Assembly: GCA_037903475.1 (NCBI GenBank) | Contig: JBAJFG010000309.1 | Coordinates: 992,001 to 1,056,000, forward strand | Length of the DNA: 64,000 nt | Source: Ancylostoma caninum | Taxonomy: Eukaryota > Nematoda > Chromadorea > Rhabditida > Ancylostomatidae | Direction: 5' to 3' | Shown here: positions 1-13,100 of the stretch, piece by piece | Layout: each line of letters begins with the position of its first letter | How positions within the stretch are numbered: position 1 is the first letter of the stretch | The notes under the pieces: generated by a model | Databases searched by the model: none | What the model was told of the DNA's origin: nothing | The model's input: only the letters and a program-made list of their open reading frames with translations | Position numbers and translations under genes: made by a program

Positions 1-284
1 ACACACTGGCAGCCTGAATAAGCCAAGGAGGAACTCGAGAGCTATGTGAGAGTGTCATGCTTGAATCCTGAAAATAAAACTATCGAAACCGAGCAAGAAA
101 ACTGATAAAATACGAGGCGAATTCGAATAACGACTTCGTCCTGGAACAAACAGATACTGAAGTGCCGTCTCTGGTCCCATTACCAGCAATAGCTGCTGAA
201 AGTATGTGTAACCAATGCAAAACGTGAAGAATAGCTTGGAACTACAATATAACTGCTCTGAAATGATGTTCATGCAGGCATATT

Positions 285-736
285 TCAATGATAAGATGTT
301 TCTGCAGTTGCTTGCAGCGTTTTGCGAAGTCTCTGACAGCTGGCGCGCTCTATGGTAACGCGCCGCGACGCCGCCGCCGGAACAAAACCTGCAACCCTGC
401 TGTGATTTAGCGGCTTATCAGTCGCTGCTATCAAACGCATCCATTCAGATGACGTCATCGGGACGGCCACGATGTTTGGCGAAGGTGCGCGACTTTGTGA
501 TCGGAGCATGTTTTTCGGCGACGCTGACGTGTCCGACATTCGCTCAATAGCAGGCGGTGGCGGCCGCTCTTCGACGTCTTCCGCGTACTCATACTGGTTG
601 GCGAATTTCTCTCTGTTGTTTCATTTGCACTTTTCCTCTTTGGTTCCTCTTCGACATGTGGCAGTTCGCTATATTTCTGGAACTTTTCAATTAAATTGGT
701 GAATTCCTTCATTATTTCCACGTGGAATTTCCACAA
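285..736 (-). pseudogene. possible minus-strand 3' coding remnant, frameshifted
   Basis: Two minus-strand frames read like protein. The upstream part (about 736-610) is helix-like and charged (EFTNLIEKFQKYSELPHV, then a Lys/Arg-rich stretch). The downstream part (about 610-285) is acidic and proline-rich (EERPPPPAIERMSDTSASP), then Ser/Arg-rich, ending at a stop at 285-287. The two frames can only be joined by an indel near 605-620: the one possible 43-nt intron has the wrong phase and no pyrimidine tract. No convincing acceptor lies upstream of 736. I do not recognise the protein. It may be the decayed last exon of a minus-strand gene, a sequencing indel in a real one, or chance. Low confidence. 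Confidence 0.3.
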
Positions 737-2589
737 TTAACTTTTGCCCTGTAGCCTTCATTCGAAGGTCTTTTTCACCTAAAGCATAGGGAACAAAGTT
801 TATCTTTCTTCTCCCTACCCCAGCAGATTTGCCTTGCTATAGTCTGCGCTGAGTTACTCTCAACATGAGCAGGTTTCTCTGCATATATCGTCATTGCTAA
901 ATCTGCACATGTTGGTGTACATATTAGTGGTACATTTCGCCAGGTGTCGTGACCGGCTTTCCGGTCATCCAAAACCCGTTCCATCGTCCCACAGCGTATG
1001 ATGACCTCATTTTAGGACTTTCGCCATCCCTGCATCGTTCCGCTAGTTTTCCATGATGTCGTGAATCGATTCATGCTCTCGAAGTTAACTTGGGGTCCCA
1101 TTGATTCTGTATCAATATAAATATGAGATTAATGCGGGAAGTAAGACTGAAAGTAATACATATATGTGGAAACGTCGTGTATGTATTACTGAATTTTCGC
1201 ACACCCGAGCCTAGCGAGAATTACCCTTTTTCCGATCATCATCCTCCAAATCTCCAAAAATAATGAGTTTTTGGGTCACCTGTTCGTCCATGTAATTAGC
1301 GCAATTCCATTTTTCTGGGAGAACTGAAAGAGTGAGTGTGTTGTCGCAGCGTCGAACGAGCTGTTCTCATCATATGTACACGAAACTGCTCAGATCCTGC
1401 CTGCCTTCGAATACTCAAGGAATTCAGCGAATCTCTAGAATCTTCTGCCTTTTGTGAGGTTAGCTGGTAAGCATTATAGCAATGTGTTGACATTTTCAAC
1501 TCTATCTTTGTGATTGAGCTGGAAAGATGATGTCGTATTGTGCGTTTCACCGGGGAACATTGTTGTGAAGCTACTAGAGAAAGAGAGAATGCGAGAAATA
1601 TTAGCGTATTCGGAGAGGCAGGCGAGAAAAATGCAGATCATAGGCACAAGTGCTCAATTATCTTCGTTTTTGGGACGGACTATGGGGACGATTTTCGCCA
1701 CAATGTAGCGTTCCAGTAAACCTGCCTTGAGCACCGATTAGGTGGCTTCTTTTCGTAAATTTTGGCTCGGATCGGTACATAAACGAATTTTAGACTAATT
1801 TTCCACTTTTCGAAAGCTTTTTCCAGCTGCTATCGAATAATCCTTTTAAGGGAACTGCACGGAACTATGCTGCCATTCAAAAGCGCGACCTATATGGTTT
1901 GAAGGTGTTATAAGTAGGTTACTGGTTATCCAGCGTGGTGTTATAAATAGGTTATACTTGGGATCCACTTGATACTTTATGGGAGTGCAAAATACAACGT
2001 TGATAGAATTTCTACTGCACTGATATACGATGATCGTTCATCCACACCTAGATGATTGAATTCACATGCAGCAGACTCTTATTTGGGAGTCGAGGGTTTG
2101 GACACTATCCCAGTCGTAGAACCCCTCCAAGACTGTAGTATCATCCACTCGGCCATCCCGTTGCTGCGCTGTTGGTGAAGGTGAATCATCGACATGTATC
2201 TTCTATCGACGTAGTATTCCGAGCTTCTGGAGATCATTTCACAAATTTCACAATATACACATGCCTTAACGGTGGAAAAGCTTCATAAACACGTGGTTCT
2301 GTTTTTGAATTAGTATCTTAATTCTGTGTAATTCCCTTCCTGTTGAACGTTACCTTGAGGTGACCCACCGAAATGCGCGAATTTATCAGCCGAAAGATCT
2401 CCGAATGATGTCTCCGAATCTGTGTGCACCTACCCATGATCTAAATTTTTGGGAGAGATGCTCTTACACTTTTGAACATAGGTTGATTTTTCCCCTTCCT
2501 TCTAGTAAGTTTATCTGCTGCTTCTCACTAAGAAGCTTTTATTGAAACATAGCGTGGGTCCGCTCAGGTTGTGAGATGTAAACTCTGTG
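737..2589. other. gene-free stretch
   Basis: AT-rich intergenic DNA. The short open frames lack splice context and coherent composition. The only structure noted is a short imperfect direct repeat built on GGTGTTATAA near 1908-1955. Confidence 0.5.
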
Positions 2590-2803
2590 ATAACTTTGCA
2601 GCACGACGCAGCCCGAACGGCGTAATGGTTCGAGTAGAAACCCTAACAGCAACGGTCCCAGTTGCTGCCATCCCTCAGCAATTGTTGCTAAAGGGACAAA
2701 AGCTTGAGCAGCAATCAAGGGGAGGATGCAGCAACTGGGAACCATTACTGCTAGCGTTTCTAACCACTACGCCGTTCGGGTTGCGTTCGTGCTGCTCAGT
2801 TAT
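2590..2803. mobile_element. foldback MITE, family A, copy 1
   Basis: Long imperfect inverted repeat. The left arm starts ATAACTTTGCAGCACGACGC; the right end read in reverse starts ATAACTGAGCAGCACGAACG. Both arms continue with a CGAACGGCGTA core and a block rich in CAGTTGCTGCCATCC. The same unit occurs at 7568-7778 and 53766-54000, and a divergent one at 30004-30219. It has no coding capacity, so it is probably a non-autonomous DNA transposon. Confidence 0.75.
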
Positions 2804-3693
2804 TTGAGCTAACCTGGAGGACCTGAGGCGAGCTTGTCCACAGATGTCTCTTCTGTGGTCTGTTTCAAAAAGTCTATTATAGAATTTAGCTAGACTTGCA
2901 AGAACTGCCATCTATCACTGTCTGTGTCGAAATACCACGCTTCTTCTTGCTTTCCTTGTAATTCCTGTGATTCAAAAACATTTTTGTGGTGATTGCCGTT
3001 TCCCGCTTGTCCAGAATGGACAAATTTCACGGATAAAAATCACTGCACTCCCCTCGTTCCACGTCAGCTTCCATTCTTGCCTGTGACGAAGTTGTTGAAT
3101 AAAATAAAATGCAGTTATTTTCGAGGAATTCGTCCAACCTTTGTTCTGATTGGAGAGTTCCCTTGAAAATCCATAAATCCAAAATGCAACAGTTGAGCTG
3201 TTGATGTGTCACGACCCACTGTCACTGTGTTTGTCTTCGTTTTCCAGAGTGGATCAATCCGTGTTGTCAGTGGAACAACGCTGCGTTTACCACACTAATC
3301 CGTCGCCACGTCCCAATAATGTGCGTTTCAAATAGCGTGCATGCGGCTATGTAGAAACACATTTGCGGCGCATTACATCAATCTACTTTGGTTTTCTACA
3401 GTGGTCTCTGCCTCGTTTATAATCAGAGAATTACTTCTTTTCTCCGTCATTGTTACCAGCATCACGTGGTAGCTGTAAAATGGATATGAATGAGCTGGCA
3501 TTTCTATTTATTAGAGAGTGTAATCATTTAATTGTTGCAGGTATTACACCAACAAAAATTCTTTGTTATTCATCAAAAACTAGCTATATTATCTAATTAT
3601 TTTTTTATTTTCCCATTGTTCGTTTTTTCAGTCCTTTTTTTCAGCTTGTAGTGAATTTAAAATTGATTTTGACCATTATTATTTGTAAAGGCA
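2804..3693. other. gene-free stretch
   Basis: No coherent reading frame, RNA gene or repeat recognised. Confidence 0.45.
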
Positions 3694-6231
3694 GCACTTG
3701 GGAACCCGAGATAATTAGGCGCAGCCGAAGATCTGCCTGTGGGTAGAGCTGGCAGATTCAGATACCGTCTGCCGAGCAATTACCGCTGGGTCATACCAAC
3801 ACCGTCCATCATCGGGAGTCACCGCTCACGTCGCGCTCGAAACCGCATCGCGATAAATGCGTATGAATAGCTTGGAAAAAGATACATCGATATGAAATGA
3901 TGGGCAAAGTGATCGTTTTTTGAAAATAAAAAATAAAACAGAGTCAAATTTATAACAAACAAAGATGTGGTGTTGTAATAGTACTGATAATCCAGGAGGA
4001 TCAAAAAAATGAGGTGCGATGCTAGTAACTATGCATTGGAATATTCCATTCTTCAAAAACACCCGATCTTTTGAGCAATTCGAAATCCAGTAAAGTGGAA
4101 ATATTCGAAATATGAATAGTTCGATTAATAACCTTTTCCCAGACATTCGATTTTTGAATTATTCAAATAATGGATCTTTAGAACACAGGGATAAACGAAT
4201 TATTCAGATATTGGACTTTTTGGCTACTCAAAAGGATAAAAGTAGTAATTATTTCTTTAAACTGAATAAATTCTAATTCACATTCACACATTTCTTCGTT
4301 CACATCGAACTCCGGTACCGGGACCCGGTTATGGGGCTCCCGATGGCTGTTAGCATGCTATTTGGTGGGTGCGATGCGAATAAAAAGTAAGCATAGTAAC
4401 CATAAGCTGTGACATAACAAAACACATGTCATGGATTACAGCTAATCACCGAAACCCACTTCAAATGCGCTAAAAATCGGGCCTCTATGTTCAGTTATGG
4501 TCCATCAATTCTAAGGAGGGGATCAGCTTTCTGCCTGAGCGTATGAGCACTGCATTGGAATATGGAGGTTTTCACATAGTTAACTTAGAAGAATTTTTTT
4601 CAGTGCGTATTACTGCTAGTGAACTTTTTGCACTAAATAGACTCTTAACAGTTGTAGGAGCCCCACTCAACCTTCCATAATTATTAAAGTTTCCACTAAA
4701 CTGCCTTAAAGGCAGGAGGCCACCTCGTTCTGCCTGTTGGATTTACCATTAATCCTAGACCTTCTCATCATGTTGATCCCCGGGATGTACATCAACAGGC
4801 ACAAAAGCGACGAAATGCCCATTTTTGAAAAGCACGAACTAGGTAGAAATTTGGAGCCCGGAGGCGGATCGCTCCAAGCTGTGCTGGCTGCCTGCCACGG
4901 CTGCCGCGTTGGTCAACGAGTCTTGGCGTGTTCAATCGATAAGATCAACGGCTTCACATGTCAACTCGGGTTGGCAAACTGTTACAGACCCCGTCTTGGA
5001 AGACGGGTTTATAGACCATTCTGAGACAATTTATGTATGACGTTGGAACCATCGCGCCGAGTAGATGCAGAATCTGCTGTTAGCTGAGCTACGAAAATGA
5101 GGTGGACCCCTGCCTTTAAGGACTGTAATCACGTGCATATTACGTGCTCAACAAGTCAATGAAATCATTCTGCTACTACTAACTATATATTATCGATTTT
5201 AGGTTGAATGTTCGTAGAAATGAATGAATAATAGGAGGGAAGAGTTGCATCCCTGAAAGTGTGTTAAGACCCCTTATGTACCTTTCCATACTCTATTGGC
5301 CTTTTCTTGAATGTGTCTTGTTACCGTTAAGGTTGTTTTACTTAACTTTATTTGTTTTCCTTCCGTTCTCTACTAGCGAAATTTCGTGCTAAGAGCGTGC
5401 CGCACGGGTCAGGAGCCCCATAACCGGGTCCTGGTAACGGAGTTCTTTCACATCTCCCTTAATGTGAACTCTCTCTCTTTTTTTATTAATATTTCAGTCG
5501 TATTACTTGTTAAAGAAGATTATTCTATCATCACGAGGATAATAATTGCCCCTGAAAGTGACTTTCGCGTTTTTTCCGACAACTTGAATGAATGAGCAAT
5601 TTAAATACATCCATTCTTCTTCTTCTTCTTCATAACTTTTACGCATTCGAATTGATCGATATACCCAGAATCAGCCTTCGGAGAGCCACATGCGAAGATA
5701 TATTCCCGAGGTAACCCTACAGGCACCAAACGTATCCTCAAGGCAACTTTGACGTGCCCTAGTATTCAAAGGATGCTCAGATTGGTCGATTAGCAAGCGA
5801 AATAACACCGACACTACAACCAAATATCGGGTAACCATTATAAACGCATCTGCAGATGACACTAATAGCATCTCGAGTTCGAAAACTTCAATTATCAAAT
5901 CAAACCTTGAACTAACTAAAAAAATTGAAATTGGATTAACTTAAGTATCAAAACAATTAGATATAATCGAAATTCGCACATAAACAAGTGCGACCTCTCA
6001 CACCTCTAGTTCTTGCATCATACTCTCAATCACTGCATTTAATTCATGAGGAAAGCTTTCCGATTTCGACGAAGCCGCGCGACACAACGCGACGTATGCG
6101 GCGAAGTGGGCGGGACCGATGCTGAGCGTAACGCAACGCTTTAGTGGGGTTGCCAATAAATCCGCAGCAGATTTACTGACAGTTCATGACCGCCATTAGT
6201 AGGCTGGCAGTTATCTCGGGTTCCCAAGTGC
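3694..6231. mobile_element. large inverted-repeat element
   Basis: The outer ends are a perfect 21-bp inverted pair (GCACTTGGGAACCCGAGATAA at 3694-3714, its complement at 6211-6231). A second inner inverted pair lies at about 4303-4350 and 5396-5450 (core GGACCCGGTTATGGGGCTCC). The arms also share CG-rich blocks near 3820-3850 and 6065-6100. This looks like a foldback-type DNA element of about 2.5 kb, later invaded by the TTAA-flanked MITE at 4711-5115. No transposase frame is visible and no clear target duplication was found. Confidence 0.55.
4711..5115. mobile_element. piggyBac-like MITE, family B, copy 1
   Basis: A 405-bp unit bounded on both sides by TTAA (4707-4710 and 5116-5119). Terminal inverted repeats are AGGCAGGAGGCCACCTC and AGGCAGGGGTCCACCTC. 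TTAA duplication is the hallmark of the piggyBac superfamily. A 406-bp copy in opposite orientation lies at 46973-47378 and a divergent one at 25877-26285. Copies 1 and 2 keep the same 95-codon open frame (contains LEPGGGSLQAVLAACHGC), which is not a transposase I know. Confidence 0.75.
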
Positions 6232-7567
6232 ATGGAGCCAGGTTGCTAACATCCATACTTGAATCAAATTGCTCTCTTCTATCGCATGCATGTATTGTTT
6301 CTGATGTTTCTTGTTAGAACAGAATAACAGCAGTGATATTTCTGCAATCACTTGCTCATATTTCCCCTCAACCTTTGTTAATGCCAGCAAGTCGGACATT
6401 TTGTTTGATTATCTCGAGATCAGTAGGGTTCTCTGGATGCAGTCAAACGACAACATCGAGCAAGGCGCGGCTCTTGCTGTGACGGTAAACTTTTACATGA
6501 AATAGAAGAGAAACATGTATAAGTTTTCTGCACATATGTTTTGAAATTATTGTTGTTCCGGAACTTTCCGAAACGCCTGTTTTTATTTTACTCTATTGCG
6601 CATTTCAATCAGTGCCAAGTTTCTGTTCTAGAATCCCGCGCACATCCTGTAAGGTGACCAACTACTCCGCTGTTTTCGTTCTCTAGACTCAATATAGTCA
6701 TCGTTGTCATACTAATCTTCCGCCTCATTCGCTGACATTTGCGAGCCACCCACGTTATCGCTATACCCCATGTGGAGTATGACACTACGAAGCCCTTGCT
6801 TTGGTGACATCGACTTTGATACGTATCGATTAGCGCTGTTTCGTGCAGCAGCGACACCAGCGATGTTCCATTCAAAATCGATAAGTATGCCTAGCTATAA
6901 GGATCGATGTCCCGACGACTACCAAGTAGGGTGCTATGTGTACTCCACGTGAGGGGAAACATGTTGGATCTGATACAATGCAATCGTATCTGGCATGCTT
7001 GTGCTTGGTAGCTAAAATAAGCAACCTCCCCTGCAGTAGACTGGCTGGGTATTTCTGTGCATACGGGGTTACAGCTGCTGCTTTATGGGGTCGACATGGC
7101 GCAGTGATATCATTGTCCATCATGCGAAAGGAAAAAAAACGGTCTCCGGTCGGAAAAACCAAGGTCTCCATCCATCCACAGCCGTCAAGTTGGTTGCATT
7201 TCAACTGTGAACGTGAAATTGGCTAATTTGAAAGAAGACTAGCACCACAACGAGGCGGACATTGGCCGTATGACTTCGATTAGCCATCCCGCTGCGCATC
7301 TGGATTAATCCAGAGTGGTGTAATGGCACAATAGAAGCACAAAACGTCAAAACTTCTACGATGTTTTGCATGGCATCTATGTCGAAGAATTTTGCTTTCG
7401 CTTACAAAATGCACCACTCATACGATGCCTACTTCGGGAATCGAGCTGTTTTCAAAGGAATCCTTATTTGCTTACCCTTTTGGTGAACCGATGAAGGCAG
7501 CGTCAATGAGTTATTTCCTTTCACCGCCCTTCTCAGTTCCTGCAGTGGACTCACCGTTATTTCTCTG
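6232..7567. other. gene-free stretch
   Basis: No gene supported. Sequence near 6755-6810 (CATGTGGAGTATGACAC) resembles a stretch near 49985-50020, so a low-copy repeat is likely. Overlapping open frames at 6870-7226 on both strands have no splice context. Confidence 0.4.
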
Positions 7568-7778
7568 ATAACTTTGCAGCACGAACGCAACCAGAACGGT
7601 GTGTTCCCAATTGCTGCCATCCTCCCCTCGATTGCTGCTCAAGCTTTCGTCCTTGTAGCAGCGGCTGCTGTGGGATGGCAGCAATTGAGGGAGGGATGGC
7701 AGCAACTGGAAACCGTTGCTGCTAGGGTTTCTACTCGAACCATTACGCCGTACGGGCTGCGTTCGTGCTGCAGAGATA
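7568..7778. mobile_element. foldback MITE, family A, copy 2
   Basis: Same family as 2590-2803. The left end is ATAACTTTGCAGCACGAACG and the right end in reverse is TATCTCTGCAGCACGAACGC. The centre carries diverged GATGGCAGCAA repeats. Non-coding, foldback structure. Confidence 0.75.
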
Positions 7779-10078
7779 CCAGAGTTCGTGACTGCTCTGC
7801 ATCACGTATTTACTTACCTCCATTATCCTAGTGATCGATATTACTCATGTGGCCGCAGCAACGCGAACACAGTGTGACCTCTGAAAAACTCCGTAGATTG
7901 TTCATTCCCTGAACAATTAGCTCTGCTCAAGCTAATAGCTTTGATTTTCTGTTTTTCTTCTCTTCTGCTCATGCAATGAACAGATCAACTGTTCGCAACA
8001 ACACTCTTGATAGAAGGAATTTCCAGAGTGTTGCACGGATTTGATCCTACCATAGAAGGGAATGTGTTCATGTCCTTCTGTGGTTTAGAATCCATTCGTG
8101 AAGGTACAGCCTTGTTACGACAGGACCTTTTGTAGTCGAAGCTTCGCTATTCCGGCTGGTGTATTTTCTATGCGATTCGTATGATAACAACCTTTATGTG
8201 TTGGATTTAAAATGGCATAAATTATCAGCTTAATAGCATTTGGACGTCAATGCTCGGCAATCATTAGTGGAGAACACGGAGGGCGGGGGGAGGACGTCTA
8301 TTTGCAAAATTATTTGCCAATTTTTCTAAAATACTTTGTAAAATAATTAAGGATTTCGTAATGGCTTTTTTCGTCTATTTTCTCTCTAATATTCATTTTT
8401 AATTTTTCAATCTTAAAACTCATAGTTATTTCATATTTGAAATTCCTCACCCCCTCTCCCCCTGCTTCTTTAACTGCTGCAGCTAGCTTGTCCTCCATCA
8501 CGTTGTTTCATTCTTCCCCGTATGTGCCTCATATTTCACGGTCGTTTGCTCCTTTTTACGACTTAACATCCTTTCCCTGTTTGATGTATGCGTGAGCCTA
8601 GTTTACAGCTTCAAAAGAAGAGCTTTAATTAGCCTGCCTTCAATAGTTGCCTTTAAGATTATGTGCAAGTGATGAAAATACATGAAATATGGATGAGAAT
8701 TGTTATTTGTGCAATACCGGACATTTATTCAACTTGTTCAGTTAGATATGAAATAATCTGGATTAATTTCTGTTGGTACAACATTGATTTTAGAGCATAT
8801 CCAAGTTTTGAGAGGCGAAGTGTACTTGTCACTAATCGAGAACTAGTTTCAAGTTTTCCGAGATGTGCTGTCTCGCTTATTACAGAACGAGATGACATTG
8901 TAGGACGTAGGAAACATACGTACGTGTTTCAGTGACTTCTTTGTGATTTCGATGAATACTTTCTAATGAATAGTGCAACGCTATCACTGTTTCGTCATTT
9001 CTCAGCGCTGCAGTTTGGAATTAGTATTGTGGGACGTAACGTAGGTGTAGCCGTGACTGCATCTGAATATTAATGTCAGATATTAATGTCGCGACATCAA
9101 AATTGTTTGGCTAGGGTGAGCAATCATAAACTGAACCTTCTTTGTACGAAACAAAAGTAGGAAGAATCCTTCCAAGGATTTTTTTGCAAGCTGTTTACAG
9201 CTACTTGACCCTTGACAGTAGGAAGAGATGCGAAATAGACTTTCTGTAGGTGTAAAACAGAGTCAGTTTGAGTGAATGTTCACTTCCTCAGATTCTTTTG
9301 GACAAGTCACTTGTGATTGTTTTTCATGAGCCTAACATCAGTTTTTGCACAAGACCGAAGTGCCGGTCATACATTATGTTCACTCGTGAACAACTTTCGT
9401 GCAAGCACATGCACGCTCGTGCAAGAAATGATGGTCTGCTAGCAAAAAAAAAATGCAAATAAAGTAAAAATGAAAGAGAAGACTAGGTTCGATAGTGAGC
9501 CTAGCAGACCAGTTTCAAACCAGAACTGGATCTGCACCGGATTTTTATCCACTGAAAATATCAGACGTGGAGTGAAGTCCAGTCAGAATCCATAGGTGCG
9601 GTTTAGCAATTTATGGAAGTGCACTTGGCAAGTGTTACATTTGTCACGCATTTTTATGGTGAAATTTTTCGGTTGTTCACTATTATATTTTTTGTGTGGG
9701 GCGTTATATCTGGAATAGTCGGGTGCGACTGAGCTCTGTGATTGGTCCTTTGGGTGAATGATCCAGTTGTGGAGCTCGGCAACACTGCCCACCCCATGTA
9801 TAACGCTCCACACTCTTTTTGTAATCTTCTGCTTTGTCTTCTCCTTTATTATTTTGAGCTGCATTAGATCACTGTACGTATGTCTTTGTACTGATCCGAA
9901 TAGCGACTATAGCCTCAAAGGTAACACAAGCGATTGAACCTTGCTTGAAAGTTACGGTTTTCTACGATTTTTCCTAAAAATTCTACATTTCAAGTCGTTT
10001 CTGGTGGTTATAGTCTTGCACGGCCGTGCGTATATTTTCCAGTGCTGCTATCTTGATTGACTCTTTGTCTTAATCTCT
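7779..10078. other. gene-free stretch upstream of GLG1
   Basis: No coding evidence. Minor structures: a 10-bp inverted pair GGTCTGCTAG/CTAGCAGACC at about 9433 and 9501, and a local duplication of GATATTAATGTC near 9066-9092 running into a small palindrome (GATGTCGCGACATC type). Confidence 0.4.
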
Positions 10079-10119
10079 TTTGTTCAAGATACTTGGTTGT
10101 AAACACCGTTGGGCTTTCA
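10079..10119 (+). promoter_or_regulatory. putative trans-splice acceptor and 5' UTR of GLG1
   Basis: A pyrimidine-rich TTTTGTTCAAG ends at 10088, 31 nt before the GLG1 start codon, with no coding exon recognised upstream. In nematodes such a site commonly accepts a spliced leader. This is inference from position and consensus. Confidence 0.4.
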
Positions 10120-13100
10120 ATGGAACGGATGCCATCGGTCATCCTTCTCTGCCTGGCGGCGCTGTGCACCTTTGCACATGGTTGGTATTTTCACGTTTCT
10201 TGTGTTTTCGAATTGATGGTGTCAAGATTGTGGATTTCATAGATTTTGATTCATCTTTTTATTCCATCGCTACTTTCAGGCAGCCGCTTTAACTTTCGTA
10301 GGTTTAATATACATCGATTTGTGAAGCACATGTGTAGTGCTGCACTGAATTTCGGTTTTTCGAAAACTGTGGATTGTAAGTACGTATGTTTAGGTGTAGA
10401 TCAACAAGTGAACCCACCAGTTGCGAACGCACAAGCAGCAAATGTCCCACCGTGAGTGCTGGTCGACTAGAATTGCATAATTCATTTGTTTCGTAACGTT
10501 CGCATATATTTTCAGGCCTGCAAAGCCAGCTGAAAATGCACCGGCAAATAAAGAGAACATCATGAGCTTCGATGCTTGTAAGGAAGACATTCATCGTCTC
10601 TGCAACAAGGTATGCTACCTATTTGCTGTTTTTCCTTTGGCGTTTTCCCTGTCATCGTCGGTTTCGAAGTTTATTGCAAGTTTATCGTCTTTTGAATGTC
10701 AGTGGAAGAATGAGGTTTCATTTTTAGTCATCTGCTAGTTCGTATCGGGAGCATCTTGTTTCCACCTTACTTTTGGGCTCAACCATCCTTCCGTTGTTTG
10801 GGTGTGATATTAGACATTGCTCTTTTTGACCGCTTCGTGAACTGTTGCGTTGGTCTTGCTGGGTACGCCCGAGTATCAAATCTGTGCCCTTTTTTTTGCA
10901 AAATCAAAGGTTCTCGTCATCTTCATCACATGTCGCTTTCTATTCGTTTTTTATAAGCTGGGCTCTATATAATTATAAGCTAACCGGATATAAAGCAGCA
11001 CGCTGCTTCTCCTTCGAAAGAAACAAAACTTGGAAAGCCCACAAAGCTCAGAGTTGCTTGCAAAGGCGCTCATTTAGATGGGTGAAGGCAATTCAATTTT
11101 ATTCGGACTGCACGCGCTGTAAATGAATTTGCACATCGACGAGCAAGTTAGAGCGTTTAATTAGCAGTAATCGTTCAAGTGAATGTTCGCTAAACGACTA
11201 AGGGCTGAAGAGCTCCCTTGATCAAAAAATCCCATGGGGTTCCTTATGCTCCTGCTGTATGGAATACATTTTAGGAAGGTGTTGATCTGAAAAGTGATAT
11301 ATCTATTCTCGAGTGCTTACAAGATGCTGGCCAGAGCGAGTCAGCGACTCTTACGCGGCAATGCGAGGATCTTGTTTGGCAGTTCAAGGTGTGTTTCATT
11401 ACGGATTTGTCTCATTTTTGTTCACTGATGTACAAGCTTGAATAGGCAGACCCTCGGCTAGATGCCGCTAGGGCATTCAAACATTTTCCTCCCCTGTTTT
11501 AGTGGAATACTGGTAATTTGGTTGAAGTGTGAACCGAGATGAATATTTGTTTCAGCATTTTTAGTTGTTATAAGTGCTACCAGTTCCATTTTCGATGATT
11601 TTCTGGCCTTAGTTTACGTCGCTATTCATATTCATCCAAAAAACCCACTGTAGTCATAGCTACATAGCCGATAATGTTGTTTTCGATCTATATAGATATG
11701 GGCACTTGAATAAGCTATGCGCATCAGCTGAAAATGTTGTTGAAAAACAGCTCTTCTCATAATTGTGTGGTAAGAATACCAGTTCACTGGCAATAGGGAA
11801 GGAGAATGGGGCACTCCAATTTTAATTATGTATTGATTAGAAGCTTGCCAAATTCTTGAAGACGTTTGGTGTTTGATTTTCGGTCGTTGAATACAATTAC
11901 TCTTCATTTATTTTAAGATAAAACTAACCCAAGATGATCGATTCACAACAGCGGCTAAGGATTATTGTAAGGAGGAAATGGCGAGAATCCCAGGTTCGAT
12001 TGAAAATCTCTTATATGACTTTTCAAGACTACGATTATATGTGTTTATTTAAGTCCTACTATAAGTGCCCCATTCGAAATTTCAAACACTGTTGCAAATT
12101 TTCAGCTATGGGAAGGTGTGCTCTGTTGACTCAACCTGGATACGCGCTCAGCTGCTTACTTGATTTCGTTCAGAATGTCACTGCTTCTTCACAGTGTCAT
12201 GCTTTCCTAGGTGAGTTTTTTTTCTTTTTGGAGAAATCCAGTGCTAAAACATGAAAGGTAATGATGATGTGAACGATTGCGAAGCATTACTCGTCAGTAG
12301 GAAACGAGTTGGGCCTTTTGTTTGGAACTGGTTAGTTTCTATTCGAGGATCGTCTCGGCAGAAATTGAAGGGAATTGTCAGAGGAGTATCCTTTTTTATC
12401 TGGGTTTTCTCTTTATTACGGTCGGCTGCAGAGAGCTTTCCTTTTCTTATCAAGTAAACTACGCATTCATGTTTTAAGGGCTACGGTTTTGCTGACCAGC
12501 GTGGGTTTTCCGAAATTCGGCTCCTACATGGTCATTTATTTCAACGTTTTAGCGAAAGTAACAAAAATTGTTAAAAGAATAATTTCAGCTAGAACTGAAC
12601 GTCTTGCATTTGCTGACTTCCGGTTAATCGGCCCATTTGTGGACAAATGCGGTCCCACAGTGGCCAATTTGGGCTGTGGATCGTTAACTCCACATTCTGC
12701 ACATCAGGGAGTTAAAGTACCACATACACAAGGTGATTTTTAATTTTTTAGTAACAATAATGATTCAACACACGAGAAGTCAAACTTTTGTGTTTGCAAG
12801 TTCCTCCAAAATTTCATTAATCTCGAAACTGTTTGCAGGAATGGCTCTGGAATGTCTTATTAGCCAGGTGGTCAAACGTTCCAAAGAAAATGCTGATCCT
12901 CTCAGTCTGCTCGATGCGGCATGTAGACATGAGGTATTCGTTCTTTTCTGCTATTTCTCTTCTTTATCGTCACTGCATGAATCTTCTTCTCCCCTTTTTT
13001 AGGTAATGCGACTTGTTGAAATGCAAACTGAGGACTTCCACCTTGACAGGCCACTTTTCTTCGCCTGTAGGCATGCAAGAGAGGTGCGTCTAGCTTCATT

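Noticed and set aside
6872..7226. overlapping long frames on both strands
   Set aside because: Mirror-image openness without splice sites or family signal points to chance.
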